DNA of 64,000 nt from JSC-12 sp033764965 (GTDB lineage Bacteria > Cyanobacteriota > Cyanobacteriia > Leptolyngbyales > Leptolyngbyaceae). Of the stretch, positions 23,079 to 31,674 are shown piece after piece (the stretch's first letter is position 1; each line of letters opens with the position of its first letter). A model generated the notes under the pieces. It was not told the origin of the DNA, ran no database searches, and was given only the letters and a program-made list of their open reading frames with translations. The translations under genes were made by a program, and so were the position numbers. The stretch is taken from assembly GCA_033764965.1 (NCBI GenBank), contig JANRIN010000289.1, positions 1-64,000 on the forward strand, in the 5' to 3' direction.

Positions 23079-25061
23079 ATGCGTGCGACTGCAAGTCAGT
23101 TTTCTGACATCCAAAATCACTGGGCACGGGCATTCATTGAGGGATTGGCACAACGCAGTATTGTGCGAGGGTTTCCCGATGGCAACTTTCGCCCGGAGCA
23201 GGGTGTAACGCGGGCGGAGTTTGCGGTGATGTTGCAGGTGGCGTTTCCCAGAACTGGAACTCGTCCCTATGTGCCGTTTGTGGATGTACCTGCCAATTTT
23301 TGGGCAGTGAGCGCAATTCGGTGGGCATACGAAACAGGGTTTATGAGTGGATTTCCAGGGCAGCAGTTTCGTCCCAACGATCGCATTCAACGAAGTCATG
23401 CTCTGTTGTCCTTAGTCATGGGTTTAAATCTGACGACTAACGAGACTGTGCCACTCAATTCACTCTATGAAGATGCGGCGCAAATTGCGGATTGGCTACG
23501 GGATGCGATCGTCAGAGCAACGGCAAACCAACTTGTGGTGAATTACCCCTCCGTTCGACGATTGCGCCCAACTCAGCCAACCACTCGCGCCGAAGTATCC
23601 GCATTCATTTATCAATGTTTGGTGGCATCGGGGCAGGCTCCGTCGATCGCCTCTCCCTACATTGTTCAGTGGTCGCCCGTGCAAACCGTGGAGGTGAGCC
23701 ATCGTCGAGAGTTTCGAGCCGTTTGGGTGACAGCGGTTTGGAACAAAGACTGGACTTCTAGCCCCAACCTTTCCACCCAACAACAACAAGCCGAATTCAT
23801 TAAAATTCTAGAGAATTTACAGGCAACGAACTTTAATGCCGTGATTTTGCAAGTGCGCCCGGAAGGGGATGCGCTATATCAATCATCCTTGGAGCCTTGG
23901 AGCAATTGGCTAACAGGAGCGCAAGGACGAGCACCCAACCCGCTTTATGATCCGTTGGCGTTTGCGATCGCCGAATGCCACAAACGCAATCTTGAACTTC
24001 ATGCCTGGTTTAATCCCTATCGTGCCCGTACCTCCCGCAACACAGTCAACGTTCAACCGCACATGGCTGTGACCAACCCGGAAGCCGTGTATGTCTGGGG
24101 CACTCAACTCTGGATGGATCCTGGTCTCAAGCTGGTGCAAGACCGCACCTACAACGTGATTTTGGATGTTACCCGTCGCTATGATGTGGACGGGATTCAT
24201 CTGGATGATTATTTTTATCCTTACCCGATCGCTGGGCAAAGTTTTCCTGATAGCAAAACCTACCAAACTTACCAGACAAATGGGGGCACCTTAACTCTTG
24301 GCGACTGGCGTAGAAATAATGTCAATCAACTCGTGCAACGATTGGGGGCGGGCATTCGCGCCGCTAAACCTCATGTCAAGTTTGGCATCAGTCCTTTTGG
24401 GATTTACCGCCCTGGACAACCCCCTGGCATTCAAGGGCTAGATGCCTACGACCAACTGTATGCGGATGCGTTGAAATGGCTGCAACAGGGATGGGTTGAT
24501 TACCTCGCACCGCAATTGTACTGGCGGATTGATCCCCCCGCGCAGAGTTATCCTGTGCTGCTAAATTGGTGGGCGGCAAACAATCCCCAGCAACGCCACA
24601 TCTATGTCGGGAATAATGTGGGTCAGTTGGATGGCAAGGCGTGGGAACTGGAAGAGATCGAGCGGCAAATTGAAATCACTCGCCAACATCCCTCCAGTTC
24701 AGTGCTAGGCAATATCTTTTTTAGTATGAGTACGTTGTTGGCAAATCGAGAAGGCGTGAGCGATCGCTTCCGCTCTGTCACCTACCGTTCTCCGGCTCTG
24801 GCTCCGGTCGTCTCCTGGTTAACGGCGATCACCCCTGCTATTCCTATCGGTGTGAAGGTGCGTAACGGACAATTGTCCTGGAACTCAGCCCCCGCTAATG
24901 TTCGCTCTTGGACGCTGTATCGTCAAACCGGGAGCCAATGGACAGTGCAACAAATTCTGCCAGCATTGGTAACAAACATCTCCCTGCAACCCGGAACCTA
25001 TGCCCTATGTGCAGTCAATCGCTTGTCTCAGGAAAGTCGAGGGGTAGTTGTTTCAGTCTGA
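23079..25061 (+). CDS. SLH-domain protein with GHL10 (family 10-like) glycosidase domain
   Basis: 660 residues. Three SLH segments fill about 1-180 (FSDIQNHWARAFIEGLAQRS, FVDVPANFWAVSAIRWAYETG and a third near 125-170). Then comes a GHL10/DUF187 barrel (about 210-560) with EFRAVWVTAVWNKDW, ELHAWFNPYRARTS and DVDGIHLDDYFYPYP. The C-terminus is a small fibronectin-like segment. Such enzymes are thought to cut cell-envelope glycans. The ORF begins directly with the SLH repeat at an ATG (23079) after AGAGGA, and no signal peptide can be read. Either an export signal is missing or the start lies elsewhere. It ends 435 bp before the DUF4327 gene. Confidence 0.85.
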   Translation: MRATASQFSDIQNHWARAFIEGLAQRSIVRGFPDGNFRPEQGVTRAEFAVMLQVAFPRTGTRPYVPFVDVPANFWAVSAIRWAYETGFMSGFPGQQFRPNDRIQRSHALLSLVMGLNLTTNETVPLNSLYEDAAQIADWLRDAIVRATANQLVVNYPSVRRLRPTQPTTRAEVSAFIYQCLVASGQAPSIASPYIVQWSPVQTVEVSHRREFRAVWVTAVWNKDWTSSPNLSTQQQQAEFIKILENLQATNFNAVILQVRPEGDALYQSSLEPWSNWLTGAQGRAPNPLYDPLAFAIAECHKRNLELHAWFNPYRARTSRNTVNVQPHMAVTNPEAVYVWGTQLWMDPGLKLVQDRTYNVILDVTRRYDVDGIHLDDYFYPYPIAGQSFPDSKTYQTYQTNGGTLTLGDWRRNNVNQLVQRLGAGIRAAKPHVKFGISPFGIYRPGQPPGIQGLDAYDQLYADALKWLQQGWVDYLAPQLYWRIDPPAQSYPVLLNWWAANNPQQRHIYVGNNVGQLDGKAWELEEIERQIEITRQHPSSSVLGNIFFSMSTLLANREGVSDRFRSVTYRSPALAPVVSWLTAITPAIPIGVKVRNGQLSWNSAPANVRSWTLYRQTGSQWTVQQILPALVTNISLQPGTYALCAVNRLSQESRGVVVSV

Positions 25062-25242
25062 TAGGGACTAATGAGTGAGCAGTTCGTTGAAGTTTGATCA
25101 AAAGTTCTATCAAATGTCAGATAGTTTTAACCGATCGCGCCGATATACTATATCCATCTGAACTAAACCAAAACCCAGTGAATATCAATCCTGAACGAGT
25201 TTTAGTTCCTTGATGAAGTCAATCCCCTTCGATTTGGTTCGG

Positions 25243-25419
25243 TTATCTCCCATTATGATCTGCTTTTTTCTGGAAACGCTTGCCATAAGATTGAAGTATG
25301 GTAGTATCAATACCTGGAATGACCGATTCCAACCGTTTCAGGCAGATCATGATTAACGAGATGTAGTGATTTGCTAACGTCGTAAACATCCCAAAACTAT
25401 CAACCAGGATGTGAGTCAT
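25243..25419 (-). CDS. Possible small ORF (58 codons), unassigned
   Basis: In the 435-bp gap between the glycosidase and DUF4327 genes, the minus strand has ATG (25417-25419) to TAA (25243-25245), encoding 58 residues. The translation (VDSFGMFTTLANHYISLIM, then ICLKRLESVIPGIDTTILQ) looks protein-like and ends in a basic tail. The frame stays open upstream of the ATG for about ten codons, so it could instead be a remnant of a longer gene such as a transposase. I recognise no family and see no ribosome-binding site. The rest of the gap holds only promoter-sized AT-rich DNA. Confidence 0.25.
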   Translation of the reverse strand: MTHILVDSFGMFTTLANHYISLIMICLKRLESVIPGIDTTILQSYGKRFQKKADHNGR

Positions 25420-25496
25420 CTTAGTTATAAGTTTCTCAAGATGTTTTCGAAATTCTCATCTAAGTTTTGAAAAATTTCATGAATAGTGTAGAGACT

Positions 25497-25718
25497 ATGA
25501 CCCAGAAGGTTTTGCACCCGATGGCTAAACTGCAACGTCAGGTTCAAAAACTTGTCGATTCCAAGCTGTTAAAGCCAACTGATAGCATTTGGAAAATTGC
25601 TCTTTTGTATGGAGATGAGTGGGGATTTTGGAAGCAAGAACTCCTCGCTTACGACTTTTCCATGCAAGATCCAGTCAGTGAATTGTTGTTAGTCGAAAGC
25701 TGGGATGACGAGGAATAA
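25497..25718 (+). CDS. DUF4327 family protein
   Basis: About 73 residues, soluble. The body VLHPMAKLQRQVQKLVDSK, followed by DSIWKIALLYGDEWGFWKQE and LLAYDFSMQDPVSELL, is the DUF4327 signature, a small protein largely confined to cyanobacteria with no assigned function. In-frame starts exist at 25467 (TTG), 25479 (ATG) and 25497 (ATG). I chose 25497 because AGAG precedes it and the family starts close to this Met, but 25479 is possible. Its stop lies 8 bp from the stop of the convergent kinase gene. Confidence 0.8.
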   Translation: MTQKVLHPMAKLQRQVQKLVDSKLLKPTDSIWKIALLYGDEWGFWKQELLAYDFSMQDPVSELLLVESWDDEE

Positions 25719-25726
25719 TTTCCCTT

Positions 25727-27007
25727 CTACAAGCAGCTTTTAAGCGCACGAATCAGTTCTTTTGCCGATTTGTAGCGATCGCCGGGGTTTGGTTCCATAA
25801 CTCGTTGAATCAAGAACTTCAATCGTCGAGGCAAACCCTCTATCTTTTCCAGATCTAATCGATGATATGGATCTTCCCGCTTTTGCAAACGGAGCGGATG
25901 TAGCCCTGTGAGTAAGTAGGCAAGGCTGGGACCGATCGCGAACAGATCTGACTGAATCATGGGTCGTCCCTGAATTTGCTCCGGCGCACTATAACCTTCA
26001 GCACCAATCCGGGTGCCAGGGGGCATTCCAGCGGCTTTGACTGCGCCAAAATCCAGGACAACGACTCGGCGATCGAGGTTGCGGACAATTAAATTACCGG
26101 GCTTAATATCCCGATGAATCATGGGCGTAGGGCGAGTGTGCAGGTAATCCAGCACTTCACAGGTTTGAATCATCCATCCGATCGCCTGCTCCACCGATAC
26201 CCGCCCTTCCTGCCGGATGCGCCGTTCCATGTCGCGTCCATGCACCAACTCCATCACGAGATATTTCTTGTCTGCCTCAATAAAAAAATCGTAATAGCGG
26301 GGAATTCCGGGATGGCTCAAGGTTTTGAGCGTACTAGCCTCCCGCTCAAACAGTTCTTGCGCCTTGGGAATTTGGGCAACATCGGCATTCATTTCTTTCA
26401 ACACTTGCAATCTACCTGTAGGCATTTCGACGGGTTGAGTGGTCTCGTCGGCATTCCATACCAGGTAAGTAGTGCCCATGCCGCCCCTACCCAAAGTCCG
26501 CAAAACTTGATACTGGCGAACGGTTTTTTCAATCTGGATGGGCTGACCACAATGCACACAGAACAAATTATCTGGAGCGTTTCCGGCATGGGTGCAGTGG
26601 GTGGGAGTCGCCATGCTTGACCTGGGCACGTTCGAGGAGGCTGGATGGGAGAGGTTTGCCACAGACGGGGACGATCGCTCCTCCAGTTCAAACCGCAGGA
26701 GTGGACCATTTTCTGCCAGTTGCAGCACTGCCTGGTCTTCTAAGGTTGCCTGGGTGACCTCCACTCCGTTTAAAAAAGTGCCATTCATACTTTGGTTGAC
26801 CAGTTGCCAAACATAAGTAATAGGCTCTGGTTGAGGTTTTGAGCGTTCAACTCGTCTCAGTTCCAGGTGAAACCGCGACACTACAGGATCGTTCAGAATC
26901 ACATGATTCTCTGGGGCACGACCCACTCGAATCAGAGTTGCATTGCCAAACTGCCACTGACGCAATGGTTTGAGGGATTGAGGATGCAGAAGGGTCAGGT
27001 TGACCAT
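25727..27007 (-). CDS. FHA-domain Ser/Thr protein kinase with zinc ribbon
   Basis: 426 residues. An FHA phosphopeptide-binding domain (about 20-105; RVGRAPENHVILNDPVVSR, NGTFLNGVEV) is followed by a zinc ribbon (CTHAG followed by CVHCG, about 138-156). The STPK domain (about 168-426) has GRGGMGTTYLVW, Lys in VLKEMNA, HRDIKPGNLI and LDFGAVKAAG, all catalytic residues present. No membrane span. The gene begins 31 bp after the PP2C phosphatase stop on the same strand, so kinase and phosphatase are very likely one operon and could act on the same substrates, with FHA reading the mark. Target unknown. Confidence 0.9.
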   Translation of the reverse strand: MVNLTLLHPQSLKPLRQWQFGNATLIRVGRAPENHVILNDPVVSRFHLELRRVERSKPQPEPITYVWQLVNQSMNGTFLNGVEVTQATLEDQAVLQLAENGPLLRFELEERSSPSVANLSHPASSNVPRSSMATPTHCTHAGNAPDNLFCVHCGQPIQIEKTVRQYQVLRTLGRGGMGTTYLVWNADETTQPVEMPTGRLQVLKEMNADVAQIPKAQELFEREASTLKTLSHPGIPRYYDFFIEADKKYLVMELVHGRDMERRIRQEGRVSVEQAIGWMIQTCEVLDYLHTRPTPMIHRDIKPGNLIVRNLDRRVVVLDFGAVKAAGMPPGTRIGAEGYSAPEQIQGRPMIQSDLFAIGPSLAYLLTGLHPLRLQKREDPYHRLDLEKIEGLPRRLKFLIQRVMEPNPGDRYKSAKELIRALKSCL

Positions 27008-27038
27008 AGGTCAGGGGCGAGGGGCAAACTCTGCAACG

Positions 27039-29024
27039 TTAGCGCAAATGCTCCAAACAGGGGCGGACTTTGGCTCGAATCGCGATCGTCGTCACATTAT
27101 CATGCCCGTTGTACTGATTCGCCAGATCAATCAACTCACTCACGCCCTTATCGAGATTGGCTTGCGAACTAAGCAGAGGTTGCACATGGGATTCTAAGTG
27201 TTTTTCCAGCAAGTCGTTGTCGGTTAAGCCATCGGAGCAGAGTAACAGCAACATATCCTCTGCCAACTCAAAAAATTGAACATCGGGCTTCACAAAGTTG
27301 GCATCCCTGGGACCAAGCGCTTGGGTCAATTGGTAGGCATCGGGGCGGGAGTAGGCGACTTCGGGATTGACTCCCCGTTGAATTTCCCGCTGTCCAACTT
27401 CGTGATCCACCGTGATTTGCTCTAAGCCCCGTTTGCGGGTGTAGCGATACAGCCGACTGTCCCCAACATGGGCAACCGCAACGTCTGTGTTGTGAATCAA
27501 TACCATGACAAGGGTCGTCCCCATTCGTCCACTACCAGAGCAAGCATTTTCCTGGTTGACATCGTAAATTGCCTTGTTTGCCAGCAAAACGGCTTCCGTC
27601 ATGGTGGCAACATCGAGTAGTTCTGGCGTTCCCGTTTCCGGGAACGAGTTATTCTGCCACTTGCTTTTGAAGTAGTTGCGAATGGTGTCTACTGCTAAAG
27701 CACTGGCAACTTCACCCCCGGCGTGTCCACCCATGCCGTCACATAGAATGTAAAGATTGCGGGCATAAATAGTTTTACTGGAGGGGCTTTCTAATTTTGC
27801 CACCTGGGTTTCAATCCCAAAATAATCTTCGTTATGCTCCCGCTGCCGTCCAACATCAGTGCGCCCTACTTCTTCTAGGCTAAAAAGCTGCATGGGTAGA
27901 ACGATCGTGGGCATTTCGTCGCTATCGAGTTGAGTATCTTCCTCCTCCTCCTCAGTGTCAAGCTCTAGCTCCGTTGCCTGGGTTGGAATCTCTCCCCCAA
28001 AAAAGGGCGTTTCTGAAGACCGGGTAGAACTTGTTTCGCTGGAATCTGGAGCAGGGGTAAGAGTCTGATGAACTTGGGCGATCGTTTCGATGCGCTCTTG
28101 TATGGCTTCAGGCGTGGTCAAGAGTTGCTTGTCTATATCCGTCAGCAATTGAGAAATTGGCTCCAGGGATTCTTTAAACGTGAGTGGAGTTTTGGCGACG
28201 ATCTCTGTCCAGACTTGTTGTAAATCTTGTAAGGCTGGAGTGCTATCGGCTGGATTGAAGTAAAGTCGTTGTAGGCAGAGAATTTGATCGTCTGCATCTA
28301 CCCGCAAGTTGCTCAGGGTCAATAAGCTGTGTTGACAGTTCCACAGTTCCATTGCCTGCCAAAGCTCCACCATTTCGTAGAACCATTGCAAAAGTTGCAG
28401 CAGGGGCACTGGATTTTGTTCATCCTGCCAGATGCTCATCAAACTGGGATATTCAGACCGATCTTCTAATAGAAAAATAATCTGCTGGTCGGATTGCCAT
28501 GCGTTGTGAATCGCGGGTAGCGCTTGATAGAACTGATTGTTCAGCGAGATGTAGGGATATGCGATCGGTGGAATGCCCAATACGTCCATCGCATCAACCC
28601 ACCGATCTCGGTTTGCCGGATCGGAGAAATCAGCCGCGCTACTCGACTCTTGCAGCGTGTTGACCACGAGGGACTCTAAAACGGATAACTGGAATGGCTG
28701 ACAGTCCAAAATCTTACCCTGTTGCTCATCCAACGTTGCCGTCAAGGGAAACGGCTCTACAATCTGATACCGCTGCTGTAGATCTAAATAGCCGTTGAAA
28801 CCTGCGGTGGTTTTGGTAGTGGACTTTTCTGATGGGGTTTTGGACGACACGATCGCCCACCACACCACCCCTGCCACTGCACCACACTTAGGACACTTGA
28901 GTTGCTCGAATGGAACCAAGTTGCCACACTCAACACAGGTATTTTGAGTCAGAGAAACGCCACACTGCTGACAGAAGTTATTTGCGGTGGGGTTTTCAAA
29001 CTGACATTGGGGACAGATCAGCAT
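27039..29024 (-). CDS. PP2C-type Ser/Thr protein phosphatase with N-terminal zinc ribbons
   Basis: 661 residues. Two CxxC-CxxC ribbons open the protein (CPQCQF, CQQCG, then CVECG, CPKCG; residues 4-48). A roughly 300-residue region of unknown fold follows, then an acidic linker (LELDTEEEEEDTQLD). The PP2C domain (about 380-655) has metal-binding REHNEDYFG, LCDGMGGHAGGE, AHVGDSRLYRYT and CSDGLTDND. Mn/Mg-dependent dephosphorylation of Ser/Thr is expected. The middle region between ribbons and PP2C is a candidate pseudokinase-like or regulatory domain, but I could not confirm this. The ATG at 29024 follows AAAGGAAAG. Paired with the downstream FHA kinase. Confidence 0.9.
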   Translation of the reverse strand: MLICPQCQFENPTANNFCQQCGVSLTQNTCVECGNLVPFEQLKCPKCGAVAGVVWWAIVSSKTPSEKSTTKTTAGFNGYLDLQQRYQIVEPFPLTATLDEQQGKILDCQPFQLSVLESLVVNTLQESSSAADFSDPANRDRWVDAMDVLGIPPIAYPYISLNNQFYQALPAIHNAWQSDQQIIFLLEDRSEYPSLMSIWQDEQNPVPLLQLLQWFYEMVELWQAMELWNCQHSLLTLSNLRVDADDQILCLQRLYFNPADSTPALQDLQQVWTEIVAKTPLTFKESLEPISQLLTDIDKQLLTTPEAIQERIETIAQVHQTLTPAPDSSETSSTRSSETPFFGGEIPTQATELELDTEEEEEDTQLDSDEMPTIVLPMQLFSLEEVGRTDVGRQREHNEDYFGIETQVAKLESPSSKTIYARNLYILCDGMGGHAGGEVASALAVDTIRNYFKSKWQNNSFPETGTPELLDVATMTEAVLLANKAIYDVNQENACSGSGRMGTTLVMVLIHNTDVAVAHVGDSRLYRYTRKRGLEQITVDHEVGQREIQRGVNPEVAYSRPDAYQLTQALGPRDANFVKPDVQFFELAEDMLLLLCSDGLTDNDLLEKHLESHVQPLLSSQANLDKGVSELIDLANQYNGHDNVTTIAIRAKVRPCLEHLR

Positions 29025-29408
29025 ACGTGCTTTCCTTTATTCCCGGTAGCTCAGGCTGGCTTAAGTTTGATTGATGACTGTCGAACGATAACGGAACCCA
29101 TACCATTACATTGTTCACCAATCAGGGGGATGCAATAACGATCTGATTGTGAGAAACAAACCCGAAAAGGCGAGTTTAGCCTATTTAAGCAAAATTGGGC
29201 AACTAAACCTAATGCCTACAGTGTATTTGAATGTTCTCTGATCGCTCCAGGGATAGGGAACCCGTTTCCTAAAAGATTTCAAGAAGACATAGCCCATTGC
29301 TGCCCCCGATTCTAAATCATTGCCAGGTTTTCGCTGAGAGTCAGGATCGTTTGAGATCAATTTTTGTTTAGTCCCTCTCATTTACACCCGTTTTTACGAT
29401 CGATTCGT
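29025..29408. other. Divergent intergenic region, no gene seen
   Basis: About 380 bp between the PP2C gene (-) and the TIGR04282-like gene (+). It should hold both promoters. Open frames are short and not protein-like. I saw no convincing hairpin. Confidence 0.4.
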
Positions 29409-30035
29409 ATGAGTATCAGCACGCACCTGCTTATCTTTACCCGCTACCCCAAACCTGGTTTAGCCAAAACGCGCCTAATTCCTGCCCTGGGAGAAAACGG
29501 AGCCGCTATTTTATCTCGTCAGTTGACAGAGCACACTCTGGCGCAAGTGCATCAACTGCAACAATATTCTGCAATGAGTGTCGAAATTTACTTTGCTGGA
29601 GGAACGCTTGATTTGATGCAGCAATGGTTAGGGTCTGGATGGAGCTATATTGCCCAGGCAGAAGGAAATTTGGGCGATCGTATGGCGCAAGCATTCCAAA
29701 GTGCCTTTGCATCCGGGATGCAACCAGTGATCCTGATTGGCAGCGATTGCCCTGAGTTAAATCCTTCCATCCTGCTGCAAGCGGAAAAAGCTCTTGCCGA
29801 TCATGATCTTGTCCTGGGTCCGGCTGAAGATGGCGGATACTACTTGATTGGATTGCGACGCTTGATTCCAGAGTTGCTGGCGGGAATTTCCTGGAGTACG
29901 GCGGCGGTGCTTCAGCAAACCCTGGCGATCGCCCAACAAATGCAATTAACTGTGTCCCTGCTTCCCGTCCTTAGAGACATCGATCATCCAGAAGATCTTG
30001 GGGTTTGGCAACGAATCAATCAATCCCAGCAATAA
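29409..30035 (+). CDS. TIGR04282-like glycosyltransferase (arsenosugar-type)
   Basis: 208 residues with a GT-A nucleotide-binding fold: LLIFTRYPKPGLAKTRLIPALG at the start, GDRMAQAFQSAF, PVILIGSDCPEL, and LVLGPAEDGGYYLIGL. This is the TIGR04282/DUF2064 family, some members of which sit in arsenosugar gene sets. No arsenic genes are next to it here, so the substrate is open. The frame is open back to 29364, but the ATG at 29409 (MSISTHLLIF) fits the family start. Monocistronic. Confidence 0.85.
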   Translation: MSISTHLLIFTRYPKPGLAKTRLIPALGENGAAILSRQLTEHTLAQVHQLQQYSAMSVEIYFAGGTLDLMQQWLGSGWSYIAQAEGNLGDRMAQAFQSAFASGMQPVILIGSDCPELNPSILLQAEKALADHDLVLGPAEDGGYYLIGLRRLIPELLAGISWSTAAVLQQTLAIAQQMQLTVSLLPVLRDIDHPEDLGVWQRINQSQQ

Positions 30036-30264
30036 AAAAGAAGACCAATTGCTCAGATATTTTATCTACTTCACAAAATATTTCCAATTCTATTGTTTCC
30101 CAAACATGACTAATGAGAATGATGATGATTTGGTAGTTCCTATGTCGAAAATTGCTTTGAAGTTCTAATAGCATTACTTAGGTATATCAGGTAATAGAAA
30201 AATGCTGAGGATTTATGGCTCCTGATATGTTGAGAAAGCTTCTTAATAAGTAAAAAAACTTGCA

Positions 30265-30313
30265 TTGACGGCTCAGAATCGCGTGTTACATTATCAATAC
30301 CGATTCTTATTGA
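30265..30313 (+). promoter_or_regulatory. Candidate sigma70 promoter and operator of dps
   Basis: TTGACG (30265-30270) and TACATT (30287-30292) are spaced by 16 bp, a reasonable -35/-10 pair, with dps starting about 50 bp downstream. Immediately after the -10 box is an inverted repeat, TCAATA-N8-TATTGA (30294-30313), placed where a repressor would block initiation. Fur or PerR control is typical for dps genes, but the repeat is not a clear match to their consensus, so the regulator is not named. The rest of the 309-bp gap upstream is AT-rich with no gene seen. Confidence 0.45.
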
Positions 30314-30344
30314 AAATAGCTAACTTATTCGGGGAGAGGGACAA

Positions 30345-30896
30345 ATGCCTGAGACTCAAGTTCCAGTACAACCTTTTGACCAGATTGCTGAGAATCCGGT
30401 TCTATTCGATCGCTCCGTGACCACCCCCATCATTGAAGGATTTAACATTGCATTAGCAAGTTTTCAAGCACTCTACATTCAGTACCAAAAACACCACTTT
30501 GTAGTAGAAGGCGCAGAGTTTTATTCACTGCATGAATTCTTCGCTGAAAGTTACGAACAAGTTCAAGAGTACGTGCATAAAATTGGTGAGCGCCTCAATG
30601 GATTAGGCGGTATTCCAGTTGCCAGTTTCTCTAAATTGGCTGAGTTGTGCTGCTTTACCCCAGAACCCGATGGTGGTTTCACCTGCCGCCAAATGGTAGA
30701 ACACGACTTGGCAGCAGAGCAAGCGGTGATTAGCCTGTTGCGGAAGCAAGCAGCTCAGGCAGAAAGCCTGGGCGATCGTGCCACGCGCCTGATGTATGAA
30801 CAAATGTTGTTGGAAACGGAAGATCGGGCTTTCCACCTGGCTCACTTCCTCACCCACGACAGCCTGACCCTGGCATACGTCGCCAGCCGCAATTAG
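30345..30896 (+). CDS. dps: Dps-family ferritin-like protein
   Basis: A 183-residue member of the Dps family, which forms 12-subunit shells that oxidise Fe2+ with H2O2 and store iron. The first two helices carry the ferroxidase pattern KHHFVVEGAEFYSLHEFF and VQEYVHKIGERL (His, His and the Glu of GERL). The usual Asp between them is not evident, and the Trp often preceding helix B is absent. A Cys-containing loop (LCCFTPEPDGGFTC) is unusual. A strong ribosome-binding site (GGGGAGAGGG) precedes the ATG. Flanked by a promoter/operator candidate and a good terminator, so a single-gene unit. Confidence 0.85.
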   Translation: MPETQVPVQPFDQIAENPVLFDRSVTTPIIEGFNIALASFQALYIQYQKHHFVVEGAEFYSLHEFFAESYEQVQEYVHKIGERLNGLGGIPVASFSKLAELCCFTPEPDGGFTCRQMVEHDLAAEQAVISLLRKQAAQAESLGDRATRLMYEQMLLETEDRAFHLAHFLTHDSLTLAYVASRN

Positions 30897-30926
30897 TGCC
30901 CGCTGCAAAATGAGCTGATTAACACG

Positions 30927-30957
30927 AAAGCCCTTCTCCAACCGGAAAAGGGCTTTT
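30927..30957 (+). terminator. Rho-independent terminator of dps
   Basis: AAAGCCCTT (30927-30935) pairs with AAGGGCTTT starting at 30948 and runs into TTTTTG. It lies 30 bp after the dps stop and before the convergent DUF4079 gene. Confidence 0.85.
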
Positions 30958-31014
30958 TGTTTATGGTGGAGGGAACCGTTTGTGAAATACCCCACCCAAA
31001 TTAAATCAATCCAA

Positions 31015-31509
31015 TTAAATCGATAAGCCCAGCTTCAAGCCAAAAACAGCATGAACCACCAGCAACGCCATTACCAGTGTACCCAGGTAAGCATGGGTCA
31101 TTCGGAGGGCTGGTTGATTGCCCGCAAAGCCTGTGAGGGAAATTAAGCCATTTGTCCACAGCAAGAGCACGATCGCGGAGCCGGTCCAGAAATGGGGACT
31201 TTGCAGAATGGGTTGTTTTTGCATCACTAAAGATAAAACCCCGCCCGTGTAACCCAGGGTGATGAACAGCGTCATCAATGGGGCTAGTTTGCGGTGATCG
31301 GCTCGATTTTTAATTTGCACGTCTTTATCCTGAGCCAGTCGGACATGCCAGCCAGCATAAGCAACGTAGCTCCCCATGACGAAAGCGACAATCCCCATCA
31401 TGGCGGGATGTCCCCAATGCACGATCGGTTCGGGTGTGTTGAGGGTGCGGAACCAAGCCGCGATCGGCTCTAAAAATTGACTCAGTTGAGCTCCAAAGTT
31501 TGCCATCAT
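31015..31509 (-). CDS. DUF4079 membrane protein
   Basis: About 164 residues with four hydrophobic helices (near 35-58, 82-103, 113-132 and 140-160). Conserved-looking His residues lie at helix ends (VHWGHPAMMG, ADHRKLAPL, MTHAYLGTL, VHAVFG), the layout of the cyanobacterial DUF4079 family, which resembles cytochrome b561-type heme membrane proteins. Heme binding is an inference from the His pattern. ATGs at 31509 and 31506 are adjacent; a GTG at 31518 is also in frame. Confidence 0.8.
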   Translation of the reverse strand: MMANFGAQLSQFLEPIAAWFRTLNTPEPIVHWGHPAMMGIVAFVMGSYVAYAGWHVRLAQDKDVQIKNRADHRKLAPLMTLFITLGYTGGVLSLVMQKQPILQSPHFWTGSAIVLLLWTNGLISLTGFAGNQPALRMTHAYLGTLVMALLVVHAVFGLKLGLSI

Positions 31510-31674
31510 AAGTTGCACAGTTAAACGTGAAAGGATCGGAATCTAGTGTTCATCCTAAGAGGCATAGGGCAAGCAGGATTGTTGCAATAGAAACAATCGA
31601 TTGCGCCAGCCTCCACCAATTTAGTATGCTCCACTCATCTGCCCCCACCCCTCCTGTTGGAGAAGAATGAGTGA

